Shown: piece after piece, positions 37,658 through 47,369 of the stretch
How the letters are laid out: the number at the start of each line of letters is the position of its first letter
Position numbering within the stretch: position 1 is the stretch's first letter
From: Trichormus_B sp936914905
GTDB taxonomy: Bacteria; Cyanobacteriota; Cyanobacteriia; Cyanobacteriales; Nostocaceae
Strand: one strand, 5' to 3'
Assembly: GCF_039871975.1 (NCBI RefSeq)
Contig: NZ_JBDPLL010000001.1
Length of the DNA stretch: 64,000 nucleotides
Made by a program: the position numbers and the translations under genes
Notes under the pieces: model-generated
What the model saw: the letters and a program-made list of their open reading frames with translations, nothing else
Told to the model about the DNA's origin: nothing
The model's database searches: none

Positions 37658-38534
37658 AATTTTTGTCAGTTTATCAATGATAAATTTACAGCAGAATTCA
37701 GAACTAAGGAGTCAAACCCGTTTTAGAGGATGTTTGAAAAGTTAGAAAAGGTATAATTTCTGATTCTGTATCCCTTCGGGACACTGTGTGAACGCGAAGC
37801 GTGCCGGAGGCTATAGAATCTAGGGTTTGAGCAACTCTGCGTTATGTACCCTGTGGGAAGTAAGCTACAGCATGAATTTTCACACACCCTCTTATACTTG
37901 ATAGAGGAACGTAGCGTATAGCTAACGTTAGGCTAGAGCCATTTTTTAATTTAAATTTTGTACTTCATTTACCTGCAATCTGCTTTATTTATTTGTTACT
38001 TGATTGATAAAATCTTTCAATGTGGCGTAAATAAACCAACCATTTAAATCTCTGAAAAGCTAACGCCGTATATATTTTGAATTTTGTTGGCGCAGCCTGC
38101 TGGAAGCACTATTTTGTTAGCGTAGCTCTTCTGAAAGAAGCATTTTGACTTCACGGCGGTACTAGCTTTGAATAAGTAAGTCGGTGGGGAAATTTTATAG
38201 TGTCCTATCTATTGGGAAAAAAAGCAAGCAACATTTACGTTTTTAGCTGATATTCTGCTCTTCTCTCTAAATACTATCAGGGTGAATTTAGATTTACCCT
38301 GATCTGCTGAGAATTGAGCATACCCAGATTCAGGTATATTTTTGGAGCCTTTATGGGATTTTGGTTGCTTTTTCCCTCTATAAACTTGCTTTTTGCCCAG
38401 ATTCACGGATTATCTAGGAAAAATGCGAAATTTATAGGGGAACCTGCTGGAACCGCAAGATGTTCACACTATAGATATAGATATTGATTGCTTCCCGACT
38501 AGACTAAAAAGAAAAGCCGTTGCCTCAATTTCTA
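37658..38534. other. Gene-poor region with repeats
   Basis: Contains the CCCTTCGGGACACTGTGTGA-type repeat (37772-37812), an R2 copy (38023-38165), and a 65-codon minus-strand frame (38209-38406: QPKSHKGSKNIPESGYAQFS) that I do not recognise and cannot support as a gene. The rest is decayed, AT-rich sequence. Confidence 0.5.
38023..38165 (+). repeat. Dispersed repeat R2, copy with internal duplication
   Basis: Shares TGGCGTAAATAAACCAACC, CTCTGAAAAGCTAACGCCGT and TTCACGGCGGTACTAGC with 15751-15868. A roughly 30-base segment starting ATTTTGTT(G/A)GCG is present twice here but only once at 15751-15868, so the two copies differ by a unit gain or loss. The two halves of the duplication are diverged (CAGCCTGCTGG versus TAGCTCTTCTG). 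Confidence 0.8.
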
Positions 38535-38777
38535 TTAGTCTTCGTAAACCCGGCATTCATCTGCGTCTGGGTTAGCATCACAGTATTTTTCTAGGGAGTT
38601 TTTGGGCTTGCTTTGACGCTGATGGGAAGCTTCCGCTTGCAATTCTTCGACCGCATCCCAAGCAGCAGCACATTCTCCGGAGTTCTCACCTGAAACATCA
38701 CAGACAGCACGGGCTTGTTCAATTTCTTCTTGAATCTGTTCTTGGATGTTGTTTGTTTTTTCTGTAATATTGGTCAT
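38535..38777 (-). CDS. cp12: CP12, Calvin-cycle regulator
   Basis: CP12 is a redox-sensitive disordered protein that locks GAPDH and phosphoribulokinase into an inactive complex in the dark. The 80-residue product has the N-terminal Cys pair (CDVSGENSGEC), the conserved AWDAVEELQAEASHQ core and the C-terminal Cys pair in YCDANPDADECRVYED; the last residues insert into GAPDH. All four cysteines are present. Single gene; gap2 and prk are not in the window. Confidence 0.95.
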   Translation of the reverse strand: MTNITEKTNNIQEQIQEEIEQARAVCDVSGENSGECAAAWDAVEELQAEASHQRQSKPKNSLEKYCDANPDADECRVYED

Positions 38778-39237
38778 TACGTTAATCTCGCTATGTATTG
38801 TTTATACCAGTGTGAAAAACAAAAATTGCTATTTTTGCTCTATTACTCGCTTACTATTCTAACCACTGAGCTGTTCAGTTCGTATTGCACCCTGATAATC
38901 AATAAGTAATAGAGCAAATTACCTCATTTGTACCGTGTTTCTGTTAATGTTTTAAGATTTTGTCGTGACAGGTCTACAGAAAACGAATCATAGAATATAT
39001 TTAGATTCATCAGAAGTCAAGAGTCAGTAAAAACGTTTCGTCGGAAGGTTTCTACTGTAGGCAGAAGGCAGCTATGCTGGAGATAATACATTTTTATCCC
39101 CATTTTATCCCCATTTCCTCAAACCCTAAACCCTAAACTCCACATCCTTAACCCTTGTGCTGATAACTAAACTCCACACCCTACAATCCTGAATAAGATA
39201 CATTTCCAGCCTCAACATAAAGAGAATTCCAAAACTC
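38778..39237. other. Divergent intergenic region
   Basis: 460 bases between divergent cp12 and the FIST gene, presumably holding both promoters. Repeated AAACCCTAAACCCTAAACTCC-like sequence lies near 39120-39175. No gene is visible. Confidence 0.5.
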
Positions 39238-40452
39238 ATGGCAGATAAAATGCAGTGGGCAAATGCCCTATCAACCCATCATTCTTTGGAAACAGCTGTT
39301 ACAGATGTGGTACAACAAGCTGTTTCATCTTTAACAGCACCTGCTGATTTAGGGCTGGTGTTCATTTCCTCTGCTTTTACAAGTGAGTATTCCCGACTTT
39401 TACCGTTGCTGGGTGAAAAACTATCAGTACCTATGCTGATTGGCTGTAGTGCTGCGGGTGTAGTTGGTACGAAATCAGGGAACAAAACTCAAGAAATAGA
39501 GTCTGAACCAGCTATCAGCTTGACTCTAGCTCATTTGCCCGGTGTGGATATTCGAGCTTTTCATATTCTGGGTGATCAGTTGCCTGATTTGGATAGTTCA
39601 CCGGATGCTTGGATTGATTTAGTTGGTGTGCTGCCATCATCTGCACCCCAGTTTATTTTGTTGTCTAGTGCTTTTTCGTCAGGAACTAATGATCTGTTGC
39701 AGGGGTTGGATTTTGCTTATCCTAGTTCGGTGATTGTGGGGGGGCAGGCCAGCGGTAGTTTTGTGAGCGATCGCATTGCTCTATTTTGTAATAATCGCCT
39801 GTATCGTCAGGGTACGGTAGGTTTGGCCTTAAGCGGTGATATTGTTCTGGAAACTATTGTTGCTCAAGGATGCCGACCAATTGGTGAACTATTACAGGTG
39901 ACTAAAGCTGAACGCAATATTATTTTGGAGTTGGATGAACAAGTACCTTTGGTGGTGCTGCGGAATTTGATCAGTAGTCTCAGTGAAGAGGAGAAGATAC
40001 TAACACAGCATTCTTTGTTTGTGGGTTTGGCAATGAATGAGTTTAAGCTTTCTTTAAAGCAAGGTGATTTTTTAATTCGCAATTTACTGGGAGTAGATCC
40101 ATCCGGTGGCGCGATCGCTATTGGCGATCGCGTGCGTCCTGGTCAAAGGTTACAATTCCACCTCCGTGATCCTCAAGCCTCGGCTGAAGACCTAGAATTG
40201 ATTTTACAAGAACATCAAGAACAAAGCAGTAGTGGCTCTTCTCCTTTGGCTGCACTTATGTTTAGTTGTGTGGGACGTGGTGCAGAACTCTACGGTAAAC
40301 CAAATTTTGATTCTGAGTTATTTAAGCGTTACTTTCACGATATCCCCATGAGTGGTTATTTCTGCGCTGGTGAAATTGGGCCTGTAAGTGGCAGAACTTT
40401 CCTTCATGGTTATACTTCAGTTTTTGCAATTTGCCGACAGCGTAATTCGTAA
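39238..40452 (+). CDS. FIST-domain sensory protein
   Basis: FIST proteins bind small ligands, probably amino acids, and feed signalling pathways. The 404-residue product has the FIST_N pattern (VQQAVSSL...DLGLVFISSAF, LIGCSAAGVVG, VIVGGQASG) and the FIST_C domain (LIRNLLGVDPSGGAIAIGD, LAALMFSCVGRGAELYG, GYFCAGEIGPVSGRTFLHGY). Cys in FSCVGRG and FCAGEIGP are conserved. No kinase or receptor domain is attached, so it likely acts as a soluble sensor. Three HIP1 sites lie inside it. It overlaps the convergent metallophosphoesterase frame by 43 bases. Confidence 0.92.
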   Translation: MADKMQWANALSTHHSLETAVTDVVQQAVSSLTAPADLGLVFISSAFTSEYSRLLPLLGEKLSVPMLIGCSAAGVVGTKSGNKTQEIESEPAISLTLAHLPGVDIRAFHILGDQLPDLDSSPDAWIDLVGVLPSSAPQFILLSSAFSSGTNDLLQGLDFAYPSSVIVGGQASGSFVSDRIALFCNNRLYRQGTVGLALSGDIVLETIVAQGCRPIGELLQVTKAERNIILELDEQVPLVVLRNLISSLSEEEKILTQHSLFVGLAMNEFKLSLKQGDFLIRNLLGVDPSGGAIAIGDRVRPGQRLQFHLRDPQASAEDLELILQEHQEQSSSGSSPLAALMFSCVGRGAELYGKPNFDSELFKRYFHDIPMSGYFCAGEIGPVSGRTFLHGYTSVFAICRQRNS

Positions 40453-41615
40453 TAATGCCTCTGGCTCCCGTGAGGGACACGTAATTTTCTCCTCTGCTCC
40501 TCTGCTCCCCAATCACCAATCACCAATCTACTATTGTTATCAATCGGGGTAGGATGACCAGTTTGAGTAATTGCGCCATATTTTTGAATGTAGCGACGTA
40601 CTTCTAGGGGAAATTCAGGATAATCTAAGACTCCATCGCCATCGGCAATAGTAGCCCAAAAATCACGCAAATCGGGAGCTAGTTCTTGTGCTTGGGCTAA
40701 TGGCAGGTTTAAGGGTGGTAGGGTGAGTAATTTGATCAGGAAGGGATATGAGCGATCGCCCATCCATTGTCGTGATGACTCTTGTAAATCAGGGAAATCT
40801 GGTACTGATTCAACACGATGAGATACAATCTGTAACCATTCCCTACCGATATGATCTCGCTGAAACTCCAGAACCCGATAAGGATGGGGATAGCTGACTA
40901 ATGAACCGGTGGTAATATCATAAACTCCATCTGCACAAGCTACGTCCTGAACGTGCAAATGCCCAGTGAATACTAATCTCACTCCATACTTACGCAACAA
41001 ATCGAGAAGTTGTGGTGCATTTTCTAGCATATAGCGATTTGCCATGGGATGATTTGATTGATTAGGCAAATGCTCAACTACATTATGATGTATGATTACC
41101 AAAACTAATTCATCAGTAATTGCTGCTAATTCTGCTTCTAACCATCTGAATTGGTTATCATCCAATCTGCCTATCTGCTTACCTTTGTGATCATAGGAAT
41201 TAGAATTTAACCCAATCAGTCTTACTCCTGGTAGGATTTGATGATTGTAGTAACATTGATCTGGATTTTTATAACCAAACTGACGGTAATAATGGGTAAA
41301 ATCTCCAAAAGCAATAGATTGTTCATTTGCCATTAATACCGGAACATCATGATTACCAGGAACAACATAGACTGGAAAAGGTAGTTGAGATAACCTTGTT
41401 TGTAACCAAGCATGGTTTTCTGGTTCACCATGTTGGGTTAAGTCTCCGGGGATCAAAAGAAAATCTAAATCAAGTTGTGTTAAATGTTCTAGTACACTTT
41501 CAAAGGCTGGGATACTAACTTCCACTAAATGAAATCGGCTGGGATGATCCCATATTGTGTGCGGAAGACCAATGTGTAGGTCACTAACTATAGCAAAGCG
41601 AAAATTTATATCCAT
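40410..41615 (-). CDS. Metallophosphoesterase with read-through tail
   Basis: 401-residue calcineurin-like phosphoesterase. Dinuclear metal motifs are in order: VSDLHIG (about 9-15), PGDLTQHG, PGNHDVP, IIHHNVVEH and FTGHLHVQD. The substrate is unknown; the group includes cyclic-nucleotide and phospholipid phosphodiesterases. The C-terminal 40 residues or so (NNSRLVIGDWGAEEQRRKLR onward) are translated from a dispersed intergenic repeat and from the antisense of the FIST gene, so the native stop was probably lost near 40530. The domain itself is whole. Confidence 0.88.
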   Translation of the reverse strand: MDINFRFAIVSDLHIGLPHTIWDHPSRFHLVEVSIPAFESVLEHLTQLDLDFLLIPGDLTQHGEPENHAWLQTRLSQLPFPVYVVPGNHDVPVLMANEQSIAFGDFTHYYRQFGYKNPDQCYYNHQILPGVRLIGLNSNSYDHKGKQIGRLDDNQFRWLEAELAAITDELVLVIIHHNVVEHLPNQSNHPMANRYMLENAPQLLDLLRKYGVRLVFTGHLHVQDVACADGVYDITTGSLVSYPHPYRVLEFQRDHIGREWLQIVSHRVESVPDFPDLQESSRQWMGDRSYPFLIKLLTLPPLNLPLAQAQELAPDLRDFWATIADGDGVLDYPEFPLEVRRYIQKYGAITQTGHPTPIDNNSRLVIGDWGAEEQRRKLRVPHGSQRHYYELRCRQIAKTEV

Positions 41616-41762
41616 TAGATTTAAGAAAATGTTAAAAGCAGAAGTGCAAATACTATTTTCTCAAAAGTATACCTCTTGCTTTGTCTGACTGCGTAGCAGC
41701 AGTCAGACTTAATATTTGTACATATTTATGTTTAATTTTGTTAACCTAAAGGAGAGTTAATT

Positions 41763-42398
41763 TTGCCTTTGATTCGAGTGCGTCAGCACGTTAACCCACT
41801 AGCAAGAAAGTTTCAAACCCCAGTTGATCCCCTAGAATGGGGAAAAGTTTATACACAGCCAAATCAACCCCTACATTTAGATATTGGGTGTGCCAGAGGC
41901 AGGTTTTTACTACAGATGGCACCAATAGAACCGAACTGGAACTTTTTGGGTTTGGAAGTTCGTGAACCTTTGGTAGAGGCAGCAAATAGGTTGGGTTCTG
42001 AGTTGGGTTTAACCAATTTGCATTATTTGTTTTGCAATGTAAATAATTCTTTAGCACCAGTTTTATCTACTTTGCCATCAGGAATTTTACAGCGGGTAAC
42101 AATTCAATTTCCTGATCCCTGGTTTAAAACTCGTCACGCAAAACGGCGTGTAGTGCAACCGGAATTAGTGACAGAATTAGCTAATTATTTGGCTGTGGGT
42201 GGGATTGTATTTTTGCAATCTGATCAGAAATTTATTGCTGTAGAGATGTGCAATCACTTTAGTAAAAATCCGGCATTTGCGAAAATGGGTACAGAGGAAT
42301 GGTTAGCAGAAAATCCCTTTCCAGTTCCCACAGAACGCGAAATAGCAACACAAAAGAAGGCTGAACCTATCTATCGGGCTTTGTTTGTGAAACGTTGA
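41763..42398 (+). CDS. trmB: tRNA (guanine-N7)-methyltransferase
   Basis: TrmB methylates G46 of tRNA using SAM. The 211-residue product has the SAM site LHLDIGCARGRFL (residues ~38-50), LGLEVREPLV, the tRNA-binding and catalytic QFPDPWFKTRHAKRRVV segment and FLQSDQKFIA. The start is TTG at 41763 with AAAGGAGAG 6-14 bases upstream; no in-frame ATG is near. It is intact; its 3' side is 56 bases from an ISAzo13-like insertion. Confidence 0.94.
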   Translation: MPLIRVRQHVNPLARKFQTPVDPLEWGKVYTQPNQPLHLDIGCARGRFLLQMAPIEPNWNFLGLEVREPLVEAANRLGSELGLTNLHYLFCNVNNSLAPVLSTLPSGILQRVTIQFPDPWFKTRHAKRRVVQPELVTELANYLAVGGIVFLQSDQKFIAVEMCNHFSKNPAFAKMGTEEWLAENPFPVPTEREIATQKKAEPIYRALFVKR

Positions 42399-42453
42399 CA
42401 TACTCACCGACCTGAAGGTGCAGAGATTCTTGAGAGTTCACAGTAAGGATCAT

Positions 42454-43310
42454 GGATTAAAATGGATTAAATAAGGTGTAAGAGTGCTAATAATATCTAT
42501 ACACCAGAAGGGTAGATGGAGAACTGGTAGATGATGGGCCCTGACCCTGGTGAAATTGAAGTTAAAATACAACGATACTATAAGTCTTTGTCAGAGAAGG
42601 ATCACCGTATATGGGCGGCGATTGAAGCCCTAAAAGTAGGGTAGGGTGGGCAGGCATAGATCCGCGGCTTGCTGTTATGCCATCACGAAACCTGAAAGTT
42701 GGGCTTGGGAGAACTTGAGGAAGAAAAGGTGGTTGACCAGGAGGAGATTTGCCAACCCGGAGGTGGAGGGAAATCAGCCTTTGAGACGATTACCTCCTGA
42801 CAAGAGGGGTTTTGGGAGTGTTGGAGCCGCACACAGCGGGTTCACCGATGNNNNNNNNNNNNNNNNNNNNNNNNNNNNNNNNNNNNNNNNNNNNNNNNNN
42901 NNNNNNNNNNNNNNNNNNNNNNNNNNNNNNNNNNNNNNNNNNNNNNNNNNACATCTTCACACAGGACTTACAGGCCTTAGTTAATGAACTGGACATCGAA
43001 ATTTCCATTCCTCATTATCCACCCTACACCTCCAAGTAGAATCCCATTGGGCATCGTTTCTTTCCTCATATTTCTCCCCTGTGTCAGGGGCTGATTTTTG
43101 AGAGTGTCCAGACTGTAAAAGACCTCATGGCAACGGCCACCACCCGAACTGGACTCAAACTCTTGACGACTATTCTCTATAAAACCTATCAAACCGGCCG
43201 AAATGTGGCTGTTGACTTCAAATCAAATCTGAAGATTGTTTTTGATTAATTCTTGCCCCAATGAAATTACACCCCTAAACCACAGTTACAGGTTATTTCA
43301 TCTACTATCC
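42454..43310 (+). mobile_element. ISAzo13-like element, copy 2, with gap
   Basis: The right end (TTATTTCATCTACTATCC, inverted) corresponds to GGATAGTGGATTAAATAA of copy 3; the left end is ATTAAAATGGATTAAATAAG. From 42531 the frame reads GPDPGEIEVKIQRYYKSLSE, then stops (TAG after LKVG, TAG, TGA). After the gap the C-terminal part reads LTNELDIEI-like residues, HYPPYTSK, a stop, FESVQTVKDLMATATTRTGL and NVAVDFKSNLKIVFD. This is the DDE transposase with RTGL and (V)x(V)DF near the end, as in ISAzo13-type proteins. It is defective. Confidence 0.82.
42851..42950. other. Scaffold gap of exactly 100 N
   Basis: A placeholder gap in the middle of ISAzo13-like copy 2; the real missing length may be several hundred bases of transposase. 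Confidence 0.98.
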
Positions 43311-43329
43311 TAACTTGCTCTCTTTGCAG

Positions 43330-43561
43330 TCTGACAGTAACTCCCTGTGCGTTTAAGGTCGTAGCGATGCCCTATATTCATATTTTGTTGGAGTATCCTC
43401 CGAAGCTTTCAATATCCCAAATAGTTAATTCTCTTAAAGGTCTGTCTAGCCCCGCTTCAGATATTTTTTCAGGCTTGCATCTCTCGTACAAACTTTCTTG
43501 TACCCATTGGGCTTTGGTTAACTCCGTAATTCTTGCAGTAATTTTAAATTATGTAAAATAA
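43330..43561 (+). pseudogene. IS200/IS605-type TnpA fragment
   Basis: Reads VTPCAFKVVAMPYIHILLEY, then PPKLSISQIVNSLKGLSS and HWALVNSVILAVILNYVK. This is a decayed HUH transposase, where the family has DHVHLLVxxPPKxSISxLVN, then LKGxSSR and the SYFxxSxG segment. The HUH motif region is altered to PYIHI, so it is inactive. It lies 20 bases from the right end of ISAzo13-like copy 2. Confidence 0.72.
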
Positions 43562-43589
43562 TAACAAATGATAGTTAATTAATATCTTA

Positions 43590-44631
43590 ATGAATTGGAG
43601 TCCTGCATTGCCAACTTTTTTCATTACTTTACGCGAAGGTGTAGAAGCGGCTTTAGTGGTAGGAATTGTCTTTGCTTGTTTACAGCAAGCAAAGACAACA
43701 AAAATTACATCGCTGGGTATATTTAGGTGTTGTCAGTGCAGTAATAGATAGTTTTGTTGTGGGGTTAATTCTTAACTTAAGCATCGAAGGATTAGAAACC
43801 TCTGATTTGCGCTATGCACTAGTTTTCAAGCAATTGTTTGAAATGGGATTAGGGTTAATAGCAATTTCTATGCTGAGTTGGATATTAATTTGGACGACAT
43901 AACAAGCAAGATTCCTAAAAGCTGAGATGCAAAGCACTGGTTACAGAACTTTGGGTGAAGACAAAAAAGCAGCTTGGGTAATTTTTAGCTTAATATTTAT
44001 TGCAGTCTTCCGAGAAGGTTTAGAGATAGTATTATTTATTATTGCCCAATTTCAATCTGGCTTAATACCGGTATTGGGAGCAATAGGAGGAGTAACTATA
44101 CCAGTATTAATCGGAATGCTCTTATTTAAATGGAGTATCCGCATTAACCTCAGCCAATTTTTACAATGGATAGGGATATTACTATTAATAATAGTCTCTA
44201 GTTTAGTAATTTCTGCTCTCCGTCATCTTGATGCCGTAGTCATGGCTTATAACCAAATTAATGCCATGACTATTTGTCAACTAGGAAGTGAGCCTTGTAT
44301 TTTAGGTTTGCAAATTTGGGATTTTTCTGAAAAATTACTTTATCACCAATTTCCTACAATTTTGCTAAAAATCCTGTTTCGTTATAACCAGAAATTGTAT
44401 TTAGCACAAGCTTTAACACCAATTGTATTACGGGTTTTAGTATATATACTATTTGGGTTGATTATTGGTGGTTTATATTTCTGCAGTCTCAACCGAACTA
44501 CACCATTAAAACTAGCGGCAAACATTAATAGATTGCAACGTTATAGGTACTTTAAATACCTCTACAAATTGGTCTTTATTCAAACTCAAATAAGAGATAA
44601 TTACCCAATGAAATATCAAGCTTACCCCTGA
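43590..44631 (+). pseudogene. FTR1-family iron permease pseudogene
   Basis: FTR1-type permeases carry high-affinity iron across the inner membrane with REGxE metal motifs in two membrane segments. Both motifs remain: ITLREGVEAALVVGIVFACL at the start and VFREGLEIVLFIIAQFQSG later. A frameshift lies between about 43670 and 43700 (frame continues QKLHRWVYLGVVSAVIDSFV), and an in-frame TAA occurs at 43900. The rest to 44631 is open (GGVTIPVLIGMLLFKWSIRI). Only two lesions, so loss is recent or one could be an assembly error. Confidence 0.86.
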
Positions 44632-44885
44632 TATAAACGAGGTTTTTGGGATTAATGAATCGGTGTCCTAGACCCAAGTTATGAACTGGAAAGGCTCAAT
44701 GTTAGTATAACTTGTGGTTAATTTGACAAATTTTTTGTCAATAAATAGTCAAAGTCTGTTAAAATTCAGTGCTACGGCATTTGCTCTCAGTCTTGCCGCG
44801 ACTTGCCCATGCAGCCCTTCAAACCTTCGTCCGCCTAAGACTGACGCTGTGATGAGGGACAGGCCTATGTTATTTACGGAGTTTT

Positions 44886-46394
44886 ATGTCTTTTTCTAAT
44901 CTCGGCTTGTCCCCTGAAATCATTCGCGCAGTTACAGAGCGAGGATACACCAAACCTACGCCAATTCAAATCCAGGCGATTCCCGGGGGTATTGTCGGGT
45001 GGGGATTTACTAGGGGGCGCTCAAACTGGTACTGGAAAAACTGCAAGTTTTACCCTGCCACTTCTGCATCAGTTGTCATCAAATAAGAATGTTAAAAGCA
45101 ATTCTACTGGATGGGTGCCAATCCGGGCGTTGATTCTTACTCCCACACGGGAACTCGCTGCACAGGTAGAGCAAAGCGTTCATGATTATGGCAAGTACCT
45201 GAAGCTGAAATCAATGGCGATGTTTGGTGGTATTAGTATCAATCCGCAGAAACGGCACTTGAAGAGTGGTGTAGATATTCTGGTTTCTACCCCAGGTCGG
45301 TTGTTAGACCATCTGGAACAGGGAATGGTGAACCTATCACGCATTAAAGTCTTGGTGCTGGATGAAGCAGATCCGATGCTGGATATGGTCTTTATTCGTT
45401 ATATTCGCCGTATTATGTCGATTTTGCCTAAACAACACCAAAATTTGTTATTCTTTGCTACGTTATCTGATAAAATCAAGGAACTAGCTCCAGGGTTGCT
45501 GAATCGCCCGACGATGATTGAAGTCGCACGCCGTAATGTTACTGCTGATACGATCACACAGAGAGCCTATCAGGTAGACCGTGACAAGAAGCGTCAATTA
45601 CTTGCTTACTTAATTAAACAAGATGATTGGTATCAAGTGCTGGTGTTTACTCGGACTAAATACGGTGCTGACAGTCTGGTGAAGCAGTTAAAGGATAACC
45701 GTATTCAAGCACTGGCAATTCACGGTAATAAAAGTCAGGGGGGCGTACCCACGCTTTAGCAAAGTTCAAAAATGGTAGTTTACAGGTACTGGTAGCAACG
45801 GATATTGCTGCTAGGGGTCTTGATATCAGTGAATTACCCAATGTTCTGAATTACGATTTGCCCTATGTACCCGAGGATTATGTGCATCGTATTTATTGGT
45901 CGCACAGGCCGCCCTGGTGCAAGAGGTGAAGCTATATCTTTGGTGTGTGTTGATGAATACCATCTGTTAGCAGATATTGAAAAACTGATTCAGCAGAAGT
46001 TGCCATTGGAAGTTGTTACAGGCTTTGGAATTAACCCAGAGATTAAGCCGGAACCAATTCAAAATGGACGTAGGCAAAAACCCCAGCCTGGACCTGATCA
46101 GGAGATGGTTCGTTCTGGTAGTAAACCTAAACTGTCACCACAGACATTGGGTAAACGTAAGCCTGCACCATCTTCTACAGATGGTAAAATGTCTGGTGCT
46201 AGTTCCTCTGCTTCCCATGAACGCAAACAAAACCCAAGCCTGGTCGTGATCAGGAAACAACTCGTTCTAGTGCTAAACCCAAACCCTCATCACAAGCATC
46301 AGGTAAACGTAAGCCTGCACCACCTGCTACAGGTGGCAAAAAGTTTGGTCATAGTACGTCTTCATCACGTCGTTCTCCAAAAGGTGATCGCTAA
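44886..46394 (+). pseudogene. DEAD-box RNA helicase pseudogene
   Basis: Starts MSFSNLGLSPEIIRAVTERG with the Q-motif (GYTKPTPIQIQAIP). A frameshift near 44990 precedes Walker A AQTGTGKT. It continues PTRELA, TPGRLLDH, DEAD and a damaged motif III (FAT for SAT). A second shift lies near 45745, before VATDIAARGLDISELPNVLN, and a third between VHRI and GRTGRPGARG. The basic C-terminal tail is also frameshifted and ends at 46394. CrhR-type helicases of this design help cyanobacteria in cold stress. It is clearly dead. Confidence 0.88.
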
Positions 46395-46400
46395 GATATT

Positions 46401-47369
46401 TTACTTCACAACGTCGAAACCCAAGGCCACAGCCCCCCACAATGGGGCATCATCTCCCAATAACGCGCGCACTACCTCAAAATTTACTTCTGGTAGTGCG
46501 GTTTCCTGGGCTACCTTCCGTACTGTAGCCCAAAAACTATCCCCGGCTTTGGTGACACCACCACCTAAAACAAAGCGTTGGGGATTCATCAAGTTAGCCA
46601 CATTACCAATACCTACACCTAATGCCCAAGCGGCTTTATATAATACTTCTCTGGCTAATTCGTCGCCATGTGCTGCTGCTGCACTCACTATTCGCCCGGT
46701 AATTAAGTCTAAATCATTACCTACTAAATACTTAAGTATTTCTCCTCTGGTGCTGGTTGGGGAATTATGAGCTTCTTTCTCCAAAAGTTTCCTTGCATTT
46801 TGTGCCATATAAGGACCGGAGGCTAAACGTTCTACACATCCCCGCTTTCCACACAGACATAGTGGCCCAGTGGGATCTACAACTATATGTCCAATTTCCC
46901 CCGCCATACCACCTGCACCCTGCCAAGGTTTACCATTGAGTATCCAACCGCCACCCACACCTGTACTGATAGTGATGTAAAATAAGCTATCGTATCCCTG
47001 TCCAGCCCCAAAGCGATGTTCACCGACAGCAGCGACATTAGCATCATTATCCACACTGACAGGAGCATTATATTCTTCTTCTAGCAGTTGTTTGAGGGGA
47101 ATATTTTCCCAACCAGGAACATGATGAGAAAGTCGGACAAGTCCGGTGGCTGCGTCTACTGGTCCCCCAAAACTCACACCAATAGCATCGGGTTTACATC
47201 TATCTAGCACAGAATCAATGAGTGATCGCATAATTTCGACATCACTCAAAGCATCTGCATTTGCAGGTGAAAGGCGATTTTCATAGTCTAACCATTCCCT
47301 AGAGCCAGCTTCCACTGTAGCTGCTGCTAGTTTAGTCCCACCAAAATCAAGAGCTAATATTAATGTCAT
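46401..47369 (-). CDS. ROK-family sugar kinase (glucokinase-like)
   Basis: From ATG 47369 the product is 322 residues; the longer frame to 47438 adds 23 unconserved residues coded by an intergenic repeat. ATP-site ILALDFGGTKLAAATVEAG, sugar-site VSVDNDANVAAVGEHRFGAG, the phosphate-site TISTGVGGGWILNG, and the ROK zinc motif LCLCGKRGCVERLASG are all present. It likely phosphorylates glucose to glucose-6-phosphate. Convergent with the helicase pseudogene, 6 bases apart. It is intact. Confidence 0.92.
   Translation of the reverse strand: MTLILALDFGGTKLAAATVEAGSREWLDYENRLSPANADALSDVEIMRSLIDSVLDRCKPDAIGVSFGGPVDAATGLVRLSHHVPGWENIPLKQLLEEEYNAPVSVDNDANVAAVGEHRFGAGQGYDSLFYITISTGVGGGWILNGKPWQGAGGMAGEIGHIVVDPTGPLCLCGKRGCVERLASGPYMAQNARKLLEKEAHNSPTSTRGEILKYLVGNDLDLITGRIVSAAAAHGDELAREVLYKAAWALGVGIGNVANLMNPQRFVLGGGVTKAGDSFWATVRKVAQETALPEVNFEVVRALLGDDAPLWGAVALGFDVVK

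Noticed and set aside
41791..42057. Minus-strand frame over trmB
   Set aside because: Antisense shadow of a conserved gene.
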